The position numbers and the translations under genes are program-made. From Ottelia alismoides (taxonomy: Eukaryota; Streptophyta; Magnoliopsida; Alismatales; Hydrocharitaceae), in the NCBI GenBank assembly GCA_037367405.1, contig JAZKJV010000389.1:2046001-2110000 (forward strand): a stretch of DNA of 64,000 nt, given 5' to 3'. This document shows, in pieces, positions 1 through 9,629 of the stretch. Numbering within the stretch: position 1 is the stretch's first letter; each line of letters opens with the position of its first letter. The notes beneath the pieces were generated by a model, which ran no database searches, was not told the origin of the DNA, and saw only the letters and a list, made by a program, of their open reading frames with translations.

Positions 1-1512
1 CAACCCAAAACAAAATGTAATTTACATTTTCAATTAATTAGACAATGTGTATCCAATACACATTAATAATTAATCTACAAATATAAATTACAATTAGCTC
101 TCTCTAATACATTATAAATCACATTTATAATATATTATAAATAATTGGATATTACTATCCACATTATTCTTATCCATGATAATTAAATCACATTTAATTA
201 CATTGGATAATTCCTCATACATCATGATAATTAAATCACATTTAATTATCAACTTCTCATTGCTTAGATCTTATGGAATTGTTCTTAAAACATTTAAGAA
301 CAATGCTATTTCTCCTCAGATACTTGGAGATAAGGACAGGGCGATTGTATTGTTCCACGTATAGTGACTTTGATATTGAGATGACATCTCAAATCCAGAA
401 ACCATGGACCTCTCATAGATGCTTGATTAAATCAAAACTGCAAACCTAATCTTCTCATTGCATATGAATCTCATTCAGATCAATGTCCAGTATATGGACT
501 AAGATTAGGTCACTTCTCTTATGAGAGGAGTCACTAAAATTCAGACCTGTTTCATCACTCCCTCAGAATGGAAGCGTCATGGTTATACAATCGTTTATGA
601 TAAAATCACCCTTCAGGTATTCCCAATACCTGTACATCCTGCATACTGGAAGACTCATGATCATTATGAAGATATAGATCACTTTTACACTGTCATCTTC
701 ATAGTCTGATCATTAAGTTTCTCAATTTTGGTCCTTGGGATATGGTACATATCATATACTTTCACAAAGCATATATCTTATCTTCAAATTCATATCATGC
801 TTCTAAAGCATGATGACCATGCATGGAATTTGGTTAATCCCAATACCTCATGAGTGAGCTCATGTCTCTCGGTTCACAAGTGAACCTGTATGATCCCTTT
901 GAGAGATCGTATTACTCATATGCCCTTACATGCACACCAGCTCACCGCTGTATAGACCTTGGTTAGGTCATCAACCTATTGGTCTACCAAATGTACATAC
1001 TCAGACATATAGCAATACATCTGTCTCTGGTCAGAGGATGTTTGCCAGTGATGTGACAGTATTCATCATAGGTCTTTTGGTTATCTCGATCTCGTTAAGT
1101 CAACTCATTGACTCAACTAATCTGATACCTCAGAATCAATATTCCCATGCAGAGGACATGCATCAAGAGTTCGATCAGATATCAGTCTAATGAGATAGGA
1201 TTGCCATCTCCCACTCAGACTGGAGATCACTACTTGTCAATCATTGATGATGCTTGATGAGTCCTCTATCTAACTCCTTAGATATTCATCCAAGCATCAG
1301 TCTCTATGATTCAATCAATGAATCAACAGCTGTATGATTATCAAGTTGGCCATGGTACATAACCCTTATTGTACAGAGGGACCTTATAGTGCATTCATTC
1401 ATTCAATATCAGAAAGGGAGTGAAACAAAAATAAATAACTTTTATTGATAAATCATTTATTACAATAACATTTATTGTAGGAATGGTTCGCCTCGGGCTC
1501 ACATTGCTAACA
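1..1512 (-). repeat. 3' LTR of copia element C1 (partial)
   Basis: Base 1 corresponds to base 8194 of the right LTR, and the two run in parallel to 1512/9629, ending in TGCTAACA on the plus strand (TGTTAGCA at the element's own LTR start). This copy is 76 bp longer than the matching part of the right LTR because it retains a stretch near 830-910 that the other lacks. On its strand this is the U3 part of the LTR. The small ORFs in it are not genes. Confidence 0.92.
175..248. repeat. 26-bp direct repeat pair inside the C1 LTR
   Basis: Two identical 26-base copies (175-200 and 223-248) start CATGATAATTAAATC and lie 48 bp apart. The same pair is present in the right LTR at 8368-8393 and 8416-8441, so it predates the insertion. 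A degenerate form is visible in the copia LTR near 63.6-63.7 kb. Repeats in U3 can hold promoter elements, but nothing here proves function. Confidence 0.8.
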
Positions 1513-1525
1513 ATCTCCCACTAGA
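1513..1525 (-). other. Polypurine tract of C1
   Basis: On the minus strand TCTAGTGGGAGAT immediately precedes the LTR start TGTTAGCA. A purine-rich tract at this spot is the usual plus-strand DNA primer of copia elements. The related element at the right end of the window has nearly the same tract at 62321-62333. Confidence 0.85.
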
Positions 1526-1527
1526 CC

Positions 1528-3795
1528 TCAGAACCATTCAGGAACAATCCTTAAACCCATACTCATTACATGCCGGTCAAAAACCTTCTGTGTCAGAGGT
1601 TTGGTCAGAGGATCAACAACGTTGTCGGCAGAGGCCACCTTGGTGATGATGATGTCACCACGCTTTTGAATCTCCCGAATGATGTGGTATTTCCTTTCAA
1701 CGTGCTTGCTCTTCTGATGCCATCTGGGTTCCTTCGCCTGGGCAATGGCTCCTATGTTATCACAGAGCAGCGGGATGGGAGTATCAGAGGAAACTACGCC
1801 AAGCTCCTGGATGAACTTGCGCAACCACACCACCTCCTTTGCAGCATCCGATGTGGCAATGTATTCAGCTTCTGTTGTTGAATCTGATGTAGTGCCCTGC
1901 TTCTTTCTTCTCCAGCTCACAGCACCATCGTTCAACAAGAATAAAAACCCTGATGTCGACTTTCGATCATCAATATCTGATTGGAAGTCAGAATCTGTAT
2001 ATCCCAAGACTTGGAGATCACCATCTCCATAGACCAAGATGTAATCTTGCGTCCGTCTTAGATATTTAAATATGTTCTTTACTGCATTCCAGTGTTGTTC
2101 TCCATAGCAGGATTGGTAACGACTTACCACTCCCACTGCATGGCAGATATCTGGCCTAGTACACATCATGGCATACATTAAGCTTCCTACAGCTGATGCA
2201 TAAGGACATCCAGCCGTGGACTTCTTTTCCTCAACAGTTTGAGGAGCCATTCCTTTAGACAGGTGGATACCATGTCTTAAGGGTAGGAATCCTTTCTTGG
2301 AACTATCCATACGGAATCGTTCAAGAATCTTCTTAATGTATCCATGTTGTGACAATCCCAATATCCTCTTTTCTCGGTTTCTGAACAGCTTCAGACCCAA
2401 GATGTAAAAGGCTTCTCCAAGATCTTTCATCTCAAAGGTATGGGACAACCAAATCTTCACACTGGTCATCATCCCTGTATCATTCCCAATGATAAGGATG
2501 TCATCTACGTAAAGCACGATGAACACAATGACGCTCCCACTAAGCTTCTTGTATACACAAGGTTCATCAGGATTCTGCACAAAATCATAACTCTTTATGG
2601 TTTCGTCAAATCTGATGTACCAGCTATGAGAAGCTTGCTTGAGCCCATAGATGGATTTCTTCAGCTTGCATACTTTCCCATCCTCAGTCATGAAGCCATG
2701 GGGCTGCTCCATGTAGATATCCTCCTCGAGGTATCCATTGAGGAAAGCCGTCTTGACGTCCATCTGCCAGATGTCGTAGTCAAGATATGCAGCTATAGCC
2801 AGCAATGCCCTGATGGATTTAAGCATAGCCATAGGAGAGAATGTCTCATCGTAGTCGATGCCTTCTCTCTGTGTGTAGCCCTTAGCTACGAGCCGTGCTT
2901 TGAAAGTCTCTACTTTCCCATCAGGTCCCCTCTTTCTCTTGAAGATCCATTTGCACCCAATGGGTTTTACCCCTTTAGGTGGACCCTCTAGGGTCCATAC
3001 ACCATTCTTATGCATGGAGTCAATTTCTGACTTCATTGCTAGCATCCATCTATCCATGTCATGATCCGCGAGTGCTTCATCAAATGAAGTAGGATCATTG
3101 TCAGTTTCACCTGACACATGGAATCCATACCTTTCAGGTGGTGCAACCACCCTCGAACTCTTTCGAAGAGGTATGGGTGTTTCATCTTTATTTACTTCTT
3201 CAGTTTCTGGTTCAGGAAGCTCAGAATCCTCAGGAGATTTAATGAGTTCCTTTACTTCATATTTATCTTGACCCTTAAGGAAATCATCCTCCAGAAATTT
3301 CACATCTCTAGAAACAAAAACCTTCTGAGTCTCAAGGTCATAGAGTTGGTATCCAATACCATCTCTAACATACCCAATGAAGTAACACTCACGAGAGCAA
3401 GATTGTAGCTTACTTGCATCCACATTCTTTACATGGACCGAGCCACCCCAAACCCTCAAGTGATTAACACTAGGTTTGGTTCCATACCAGAGCTCATGAG
3501 GAGTCTTAGGTACAGATTTGCTAGGAATCTTATTCGGGATATACATTGCAGTCTCTACTGCATATCCCCAGAAACTAAGTGGTAAATGTGCTATGCTCAT
3601 CATTGAACGAACCATATCCATGATGGTTCTGTTACGTCTTTTAGAAACACCATTAAGTTGGGGAGTTCCGGGAGGAGTGAGATTGGAAATAATTCCATTC
3701 TCTTTAAGGTATTCCTTAAATTCATCTGAGAGGTACTCGCCATCTCGATCAGATCGAATTCGTTTAATCTTCCTATCGGTTTGGTTCTCAACCAA
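1528..3795 (-). CDS. C1 integrase C-part, reverse transcriptase and RNase H (755-residue open segment)
   Basis: This is the longest intact open segment of the C1 polyprotein. Residue numbers count from the internal Met at 3795. Integrase has the second catalytic Asp at residue 16, but at residue 52, exactly the D-35-E spacing, there is Lys (AAA) in VSKRRNRT where the family has Glu. RT follows: catalytic Asp 346 (QMDVKTAF), the SIYGLKQA motif near 381-388 and YVDD at 429-432. RNase H has Asp 601 (GYTDSDF), TEAEY 641-645 and a CDN motif near 678-680. The C terminus matches the usual copia end shortly before the purine tract. RT and RNase H motifs look intact; the integrase should be inactive. 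It is not an independent gene: translation would need to start upstream through four stops. Confidence 0.92.
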   Translation of the reverse strand: MVENQTDRKIKRIRSDRDGEYLSDEFKEYLKENGIISNLTPPGTPQLNGVSKRRNRTIMDMVRSMMSIAHLPLSFWGYAVETAMYIPNKIPSKSVPKTPHELWYGTKPSVNHLRVWGGSVHVKNVDASKLQSCSRECYFIGYVRDGIGYQLYDLETQKVFVSRDVKFLEDDFLKGQDKYEVKELIKSPEDSELPEPETEEVNKDETPIPLRKSSRVVAPPERYGFHVSGETDNDPTSFDEALADHDMDRWMLAMKSEIDSMHKNGVWTLEGPPKGVKPIGCKWIFKRKRGPDGKVETFKARLVAKGYTQREGIDYDETFSPMAMLKSIRALLAIAAYLDYDIWQMDVKTAFLNGYLEEDIYMEQPHGFMTEDGKVCKLKKSIYGLKQASHSWYIRFDETIKSYDFVQNPDEPCVYKKLSGSVIVFIVLYVDDILIIGNDTGMMTSVKIWLSHTFEMKDLGEAFYILGLKLFRNREKRILGLSQHGYIKKILERFRMDSSKKGFLPLRHGIHLSKGMAPQTVEEKKSTAGCPYASAVGSLMYAMMCTRPDICHAVGVVSRYQSCYGEQHWNAVKNIFKYLRRTQDYILVYGDGDLQVLGYTDSDFQSDIDDRKSTSGFLFLLNDGAVSWRRKKQGTTSDSTTEAEYIATSDAAKEVVWLRKFIQELGVVSSDTPIPLLCDNIGAIAQAKEPRWHQKSKHVERKYHIIREIQKRGDIIITKVASADNVVDPLTKPLTQKVFDRHVMSMGLRIVPEWF

Positions 3796-3861
3796 AACCT
3801 TAAACTCTTTGAACTTTTCAAAGGTTTCAGACTTATGACGTAATAGGAAGATAAACCCGTA

Positions 3862-4401
3862 TCATGAATGGTCATCAATAAACATCAAATAGTATCGATA
3901 TTCATTTCGAGTCGCGGTACTGAAGGGATCGCATATATCAGTATGTATCAGGTCAATAATACCTTCACATCTTGTAACCTTTTTACGGAAAGGCATCCTG
4001 GTCATTTTTCCTTGAATGCAATTCTTGCATGTAGGCAAAGGTTGAACCTGTAGAAAATCTAAAGGTCCATCCTTAATTAATCTATTGATCTTATCAACAG
4101 ACAAATGACCAAGCCTTTGATGCCAAATCTCATTTGAAAGATTTTCATCCTCCCTTTTAGGGGTTTTATTAGTGGTTGTTACATTCATAACACATTTATC
4201 AATGCACAATTCAGAGAGTCCTCCATAAGTCAAAATACCATCTGCAATATATTTATTATAAAGGTTTATGACTAATTTATTACAGAACAGGAATGAATAT
4301 CTACTTCTAACTAGCTTAGATACAGATATTAAATTCCTTCTGACTTCAGGTACATAAAGACACTCTTTAAGTACTAGGACTCTTCCACTAGATAATGACA
4401 A
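3862..4401 (-). pseudogene. C1 pre-integrase zinc domain and start of the integrase core
   Basis: This 179-codon open segment lies between two in-frame TGA stops. It begins with the region linking protease to integrase and holds the His-His-Cys-Cys zinc-binding pattern (WHQRLGH, then CKNC about 30 residues later). It then enters the integrase core with the first catalytic Asp in LIHTDICDP and ends at FIDDHS, where family members continue with Arg-Tyr-Gly. The stop at 3864-3862 therefore looks like a single CGA to TGA change. The frame continues directly into the 755-residue segment. Confidence 0.9.
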
Positions 4402-4488
4402 TCAGCAAGTCTCGACGGCGACTGCTGCAACACTTGCATCAGATCCCATCTGGATGACTATCTCCCCTTCCTCAAGTTTTCTAGTTTC

Positions 4489-4803
4489 CTAAAACAAATG
4501 CAACAAATTGCATACATGAACAGAAGCACTAGAATCAACAACCCAACTTCCTTCTCGTCCAACGAGAAAACTGGTTTCAATGATAAAAGTAGATTTCATA
4601 CATGCTGGGGCTTTACCTTTGTCGACCGACTTCAGGTAATCCGGGCAATTACGCCTCCAGTGCCCCGGTTTTTTGCAGTGGTGACATACGTCGGTTTTCT
4701 TCGACGCCATTAGAGTGGATGCATTGGAAGACGATCTAACACTTTGTCCCTTCTTCTTTCTCTTCTGGGCCGTGCCGTTCCGAGAACCTTGCTTCCGACC
4801 ACG
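4489..4803 (-). pseudogene. C1 gag zinc knuckle and aspartic protease start
   Basis: After the TAG at 4806-4804 the same frame continues with a basic stretch and an intact CX2CX4HX4C zinc knuckle (CHHCKKPGHWRRNC), the nucleic-acid-binding end of Gag. It then enters the retropepsin active site, read here as VVDSSASVHVC. Copia proteases have Asp-Ser-Gly-Ala at this point; the Gly codon is AGT (4530-4528), a G-to-A type change likely to abolish cleavage. The segment ends at an in-frame TAG, after which the frame resumes with the expected protease tail. Confidence 0.9.
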
Positions 4804-5484
4804 CTACCCTCTGATCTGTGCAACCATTACAGTGCCAGCGGGACCATCTTTCTTCATTACGTCTTCTGCAGACTTTAATGCAGCAAGAAGCCCAGCATTT
4901 GTCAGTTCCAGCTTATTCATGTGGATTGACACCACAAAGTTATTAAAAGATTTGGGCAATGACAGCAGAATGAAATCGGATTGCATGTCTGAATCCATCG
5001 TTGCCCCCAGAGTCTCTAGCTCCGACAAGTACCCAAACATTTTGAGTACATGCTTGCGGACCGAAGTCCCCACCTGCATTTTGCATCGAACGAGTTCTTT
5101 CATAACATTGTACCGCTGGGTGCGGTTAATGTCACCAAACATATCTTTCAGGTTCTGCATGATCTCCTGGCAAGTACTCATCTCCACATGTTGTTTCTGA
5201 AGAACATTGGAGAGAGAACCCAAGATGTAGCATCTAGACAAGACATGATCTTCATCATACTTGTCATTATATGCTTTGTCTTCCTTAGATTTAGGGTTTT
5301 CAAGCTTGTTTTCTAAGAGCACATAGCTGATGCGCTCCGCCGAGAGTACAAGCTCCAAATTACGGATCCAATCCGAGTAATTTGGTCCGGTAAATTGGTT
5401 GACCTCTAGAAGCCTGCTCAGTGGGTTCATGGACTTCATTTTCTGAAATTGAGAAATCACTATATTAGAATATAAAATATTCAA
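4804..5484 (-). pseudogene. C1 Gag capsid region (copia gag)
   Basis: The 226-codon segment has the copia-gag N-terminal signature (FTGPNYSDWIRNLELVL), followed by the helical capsid region with family-typical blocks such as LKDMFGDI and FILLSLPKSFNNF. It would form the particle that packages the element RNA in the cytoplasm. The upstream ORF extends 15 codons past the likely Met, and MNPLSRLLE-type starts are usual for the family. It stops at a TAG inside an Arg/Gly-rich stretch just before the zinc knuckle. Confidence 0.9.
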
Positions 5485-7153
5485 TTTAATTTTATTTGAT
5501 CAAGGCATTTTAAATCAAATTATTCTTGCATTGTCAACTTTGAAAGTTGATTCCCTTAATTACTTTCAAATTAAGAGATATACTTACCTCTATATCTCAA
5601 GCAAGAACTGGGATCTCCTCTTTATCTTTGTTACATCCCAATAATATGAGAAACTGCAACTCCAATAAGAGAAGCGGGAACACATTCCGCCTTGCAAGTC
5701 CAACTTGCATTTCCCTATTCGGTGTTTAATGCCTGGGCCCACCACCCCTAAGGTGATGTTGACCCGTCATTAATTGAACCAACCGTCAACATGATTAGAA
5801 CTCACTATGCGCAATCCAATATCGCCCCAATAAGATGAGGATCTGATATTTGGGTCACTACGCATACGGCCTTACTCTTTCGAGAAGCAAAGAGTCCGAT
5901 CCAGATGCTCTTGTATATAGGAGTTGTCACTTCGTACAGGCGTCTCCTATATACAATCCCTGGCGACGGAAACCCTTCGCCTTGACGGGAGACCATGGAT
6001 GTCACTTATGTGATCCTCCACCTCTTATTCAAATTTAATTAATTACTATGAATCACATTCATATAATTAATTCTTCCAAGGGAATTATTAACTTTAATCA
6101 TATTAGAGTATTCTAATTGGACATAATTAACTTAATCATATTAAATTAATTATCAATCCAATTTCAATCAATCAAACTCAATTTATATGCTTGAATATAT
6201 ATGGTATTATTATCAAAATACGTATTAATTCCTATTTTAATAATTAGAAAAATACATCTTAATCCCTCGGACATTATCCCGGCTCTACCCGCTGTCATGG
6301 CCAGTACCGGCGGGAGTGGGACAGACCGCATACGTTGCAACCCGCTACCCCAGCGATCCCCGACTAGACACCATATCCGCCTCGGGAAAGGATAATACCA
6401 AATTGATTAATTTGTACTTGAGATGATCATCGGTTCTTCAACCGAAATTATACCATATAGTAATCAAAACAATTTTGATTATAAGGAAATTTGCTAGACA
6501 AATTCCCAATCCTATTCAAGCAAGGAGTTTGATGATTGTGATTCCAATTATGATTTAGATCAAATCTAATCAATTAATTGGTTGGGGCCAAGTCAATTAA
6601 GGAAATAATCATCTTATAATATTTCTCAAATATTTTCCATAATTATTTCTCGAAATTAACAATTAATTTCATTAATTGACAATCACATGGTTCTTGATTA
6701 GGACTGTAATTTCAGCAGTGACCCCAACTCACTAAAATTAGCATATCTCAATCATATTAAATCCAAATTAGACAAAATTAATTTTCATGGATTGCTAATT
6801 TGATTTAGGACAGAATCCAAGTGATGTTTCACGCATTTCGAGGTAAGTCTAAACAGCAATTAACATTTTAATCACGTTCAGATTTACAGTTCCCGCAACA
6901 GTGCATACATGTTCATTAAAACAACCATATCTCGAGCATACGAAATCCGATTTACGCAAACTCAGATCCTATGATTTCCTTATTTAATGGGGAACAAAAT
7001 CCAAATATTAAATTCATGTTTAAACAATTTAAACATTGCCGAATTTATTTACTAAACAGATCTGCTAAATCAAATGCGATGAAAACTTTCGCGACCTTAA
7101 CGAACCCAAGTCATCCTCGGTTAGCGAATCATTATTCGAAACCGTCGACCTAA
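5485..7153 (-). other. C1 untranslated leader between primer site and gag
   Basis: About 1.67 kb separates the primer site from gag. No conserved coding domain is visible; the short plus- and minus-strand ORFs look accidental. It contains two GC-richer islands (5730-6020 and 6260-6400) in otherwise AT-rich sequence, and a perfect 13-bp inverted repeat at 5911-5956. In copia elements this position carries packaging and translation-control signals; which parts do so here is unknown. Confidence 0.8.
5911..5956. repeat. Perfect 13-bp inverted repeat in the C1 leader
   Basis: TTGTATATAGGAG (5911-5923) and CTCCTATATACAA (5944-5956) are exact reverse complements separated by 20 bases. In the element RNA this could form a stable stem-loop between primer site and gag. 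A packaging or dimerisation role is inference only. Confidence 0.75.
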
Positions 7154-7166
7154 GGCTCTGATACCA
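7154..7166 (-). other. Primer-binding site of C1 (initiator tRNA-Met type)
   Basis: The minus strand reads TGGTATCAGAGCC two bases inside the right LTR. This is the standard copia minus-strand primer site complementary to the 3' end of plant initiator tRNA-Met. It fixes the inner boundary of the 5' LTR at 7169 and confirms the minus orientation. Confidence 0.93.
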
Positions 7167-7671
7167 CTTGAACGATATGGAGAAATCCTCAAGCGCATCA
7201 CGGAAGAGTGAGCATTGTATCGGATACGACGAAGAACGACTAGTCGTACTAGTTTTTCGGTGCAGCGGAATTTAAAAATTTTATTCGATGAAACCACATG
7301 ATCCAAGAATAATTCTCAGATCGTTTCATCTATAACCACAACAAGTATAATGCAATACCTCTTGAAGCGTGGTTGATCGAGTCTCTTAGAGAAGAGACCT
7401 CCTGTCTCAAGTCCGATCGTCCGAGAGATTGCTTGCGAGCGCGGGGATGAACCGCGTAGTCCTCGCAATCCAAGAAGTTGATCCAAGCACGGTTGCTCCT
7501 GATCTCATCGCACGAGATCGAACATCTCCTTCGTGAGCGAAGCACTCCAAGTAGACGGAGAACCGCAGAGCGTCGAAGCGGCATCACGATGGTGCGGGCG
7601 TCGACGATTCTCTCCACCAAGGTATGGTGGACGGCCACCAAGAAGAGGGGGAGAGAGGGCTGTCGAGTATG

Positions 7672-7699
7672 GAGAAAGAGAGAGAGAGAGAGAGAGAAG
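7672..7699. repeat. (GA)n microsatellite in the C1 5' LTR
   Basis: About 12 uninterrupted GA units; CT-rich on the element strand. It lies roughly 45-80 bases downstream of the TATA-like box, in the presumed transcribed leader, where CT-rich tracts are common in plant promoters. Confidence 0.85.
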
Positions 7700-7740
7700 A
7701 GTGCTACAATAGCATGTAAAGTGAGAGCAAGGTATGCCTC

Positions 7741-7750
7741 TCTATTTATA
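7741..7750 (-). promoter_or_regulatory. TATA box of the C1 5' LTR
   Basis: The minus strand reads CTATAAATAGAGAG, a close match to the plant TATA consensus TATAAATA. Transcription would start about 30 bases downstream (near 7710), making U3 about 1.9 kb and R plus U5 about 0.55 kb. No transcript evidence is available. Confidence 0.7.
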
Positions 7751-9629
7751 GGGTTTTGGGATCCATGGATCTCAATCCATGGGACATATAAAATCAATGG
7801 ATGAGATTGATTTATGTCAATCTAATGGTCCAGATTGTTGTTAGTAAAAGCTAACAACTTGTGATTTAATTTTGATTAAATATATTTGATAAATCAAATA
7901 AATATTAATACCAAATTAAATAAATCAAATAAGGAGTGGAAATACAAAGGAGACATCTCTCCCCATAAAGAAGAGGGGACAGCCACCAATTTCCCAAGGG
8001 AATTGGGTGCCGCCCCTTCTATTCCTAATGGGGAGTGCAATCTCATGATTTCCATGAGATTGCATATCTCCTTGATTTTCTCTCTACTTATTTTCCAACA
8101 ACTATTTGTTGGGATTTTTATTCACCAAAATAATTCTCAATTAATTTTGGGAGTATTGCAATCTTGACATTGGAATATTGTGAATCATATTCACAACCCA
8201 AAACAAAATGTAATTTACATTTTCAATTAATTAGACAATGTGTATCCAATACACATTAATAATTAATCTACAAATATAAATTACAATTAGCTCTCTCTAA
8301 TACATTATAAATCACATTTATAATATATTATAAATAATTGGATATTACTATCCACATTATTCTTATCCATGATAATTAAATCACATTTAATTACATTGGA
8401 TAATTCCCCATACATCATGATAATTAAATCACATTTAATTATCAACTTCTCGTTGCTTAGATCATATGGAATTGTTCTTAAACCATTTAAGAACAATGCT
8501 ATTTCTCCTCAGATACTTGGAGATAAGGACAGGGCAATTGTATTGTTCCACGTATAGTGACTTGGATATTGAGATCACATCTCAAATGCAGATCCCATGG
8601 ACATCTCATAGATGCTTGATTAAATCAAGACCGCAAACCTAATCTTCTCATTGCATCTGAATCTCATTCAGATCAATGTCCAGTATATGGACTAAGATTA
8701 GGTCACTTCTCTAATGAGAGGAGTCACTAAAATCCATACATGTTTCATTACTCCCTCAGAATGGAAGCGTCATGGTTATACAACCGTTTATGATCAAATC
8801 ACCCTTCAGGTATTCCCAATACCTGTACATCCTGCATACTGGAAGACTCATGATCATTATGAAGATATAGATCAGTTTTACACTGTCATCTTCATAGTTT
8901 GATCATTAAGTTTCTCAATCTTGGTCCTTGGGATATTGTACAGATCATATACTTTCACAAAGCATATATCTTATCTTCAAATTCATATCATGCTTCTAAA
9001 GCATGATGACCATGCACGGAATTTGGTACTAATCATATGCCCTTACATGCACACTAGCTCACCGGTGTATAGACCATGGTTAGGTCATCAACCTATTGGT
9101 CTGCCAAATGTACATACTCAGATATATTGCAATACATCTATCTCTGGTCAGAGGATGTTTGCTTGTGATGTGACAGTATTCATCATAGTTCTTTTGGTCA
9201 TCTCGATCTCGTTAAGTCAACTCATTGACTCAACTAATCTGATACCTCCGAATCAATATTCCCATGCAGAGGACCTACATCAAGAGGTCGATCAGATATC
9301 AGTCTAATGAGATAGGATTGCCATCTCCCACTCATACTGGAGATCACTACTTGTTAATCATTGATGATGCTTGATGAGTCCTCTATCTAACTCCTTAGAT
9401 ATTCATCCAAGCATCAGCCTCTATGATTCAATCAATGAATCAAGCGCTGTATGATTATCAAGTTGGCCATGGTACATAACCCTTATTGTACAGAGGGACC
9501 TTATAGTGCATTCATTCATTAAATATCAGAAAGGGAGTGAAACAAAAATCAATAACTTTTATTAATAAATCATTTATTACAATAACATTTATTGTAGGAA
9601 TGGTTCGCCTCGGGCTCACATTGCTAACA

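Larger units (their letters stand above)
1528..5484 (-). pseudogene. C1 gag-pol polyprotein, one frame with four in-frame stops
   Basis: The four minus-strand open segments (5484-4804, 4803-4489, 4401-3862, 3795-1528) share one frame, so the region is a single 1,319-codon copia polyprotein with no net frameshift. Interruptions are TAG at 4806-4804, TAG near 4491-4489, TGA just upstream of 4401 and TGA at 3864-3862. The last two fall where family members have Arg, consistent with CGA to TGA. Order is capsid, zinc knuckle, protease, zinc-binding pre-integrase, integrase core, RT, RNase H. Further lesions at conserved sites are protease Asp-Ser-Gly read as Asp-Ser-Ser (Gly codon changed at 4530-4528) and integrase Glu read as Lys (3642-3640). 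The element is dead but recently coherent. Initiation is probably at a Met 15-18 codons inside the ORF, shortly before the conserved gag N terminus. Confidence 0.93.
1..9629 (-). mobile_element. Ty1/copia LTR retrotransposon C1 (minus strand, left end outside the window)
   Basis: Two long direct repeats (1-1512 and 7169-9629) flank an internal region with a purine tract next to the left repeat, a tRNA-Met primer site next to the right repeat, and a minus-strand polyprotein in the order gag, protease, integrase, RT, RNase H. Integrase before RT defines Ty1/copia. About 1.03 kb of the left LTR lies outside the window, so the target duplication cannot be tested. Full length would be about 10.6 kb. 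The two LTRs are clearly alike but carry many substitutions and one 76-bp length difference, so the insertion is not recent. It sits against an Athila-type LTR fragment at 9630 and may have inserted into it. I did not assign a copia lineage. Confidence 0.93.
7169..9629 (-). repeat. 5' LTR of copia element C1 (complete, 2,461 bp)
   Basis: Bounded by TG at 7169 (next to the primer site) and CA at 9628-9629. The outer 1.4 kb matches 1-1512. It contains a TATA-box-like element at 7741-7750, a GA-repeat, and a 7.4-7.7 kb GC-richer part that would lie in R/U5. Relative to the 3' LTR it has a 76-bp deletion near 9027-9035. At almost 2.5 kb it is long for a copia LTR. Confidence 0.92.

Noticed and set aside
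2440..2991. 183-codon plus-strand ORF opposite the copia RT
   Set aside because: It is antisense to the well-conserved RT of C1 (which has YVDD and other motifs in frame) and has no recognisable domain; a shadow frame.
5731..6020. GC-richer island in the C1 leader as a host exon or tRNA-derived element
   Set aside because: It lies between primer site and gag of one element; I could not find tRNA A/B boxes or splice-bounded coding sequence.
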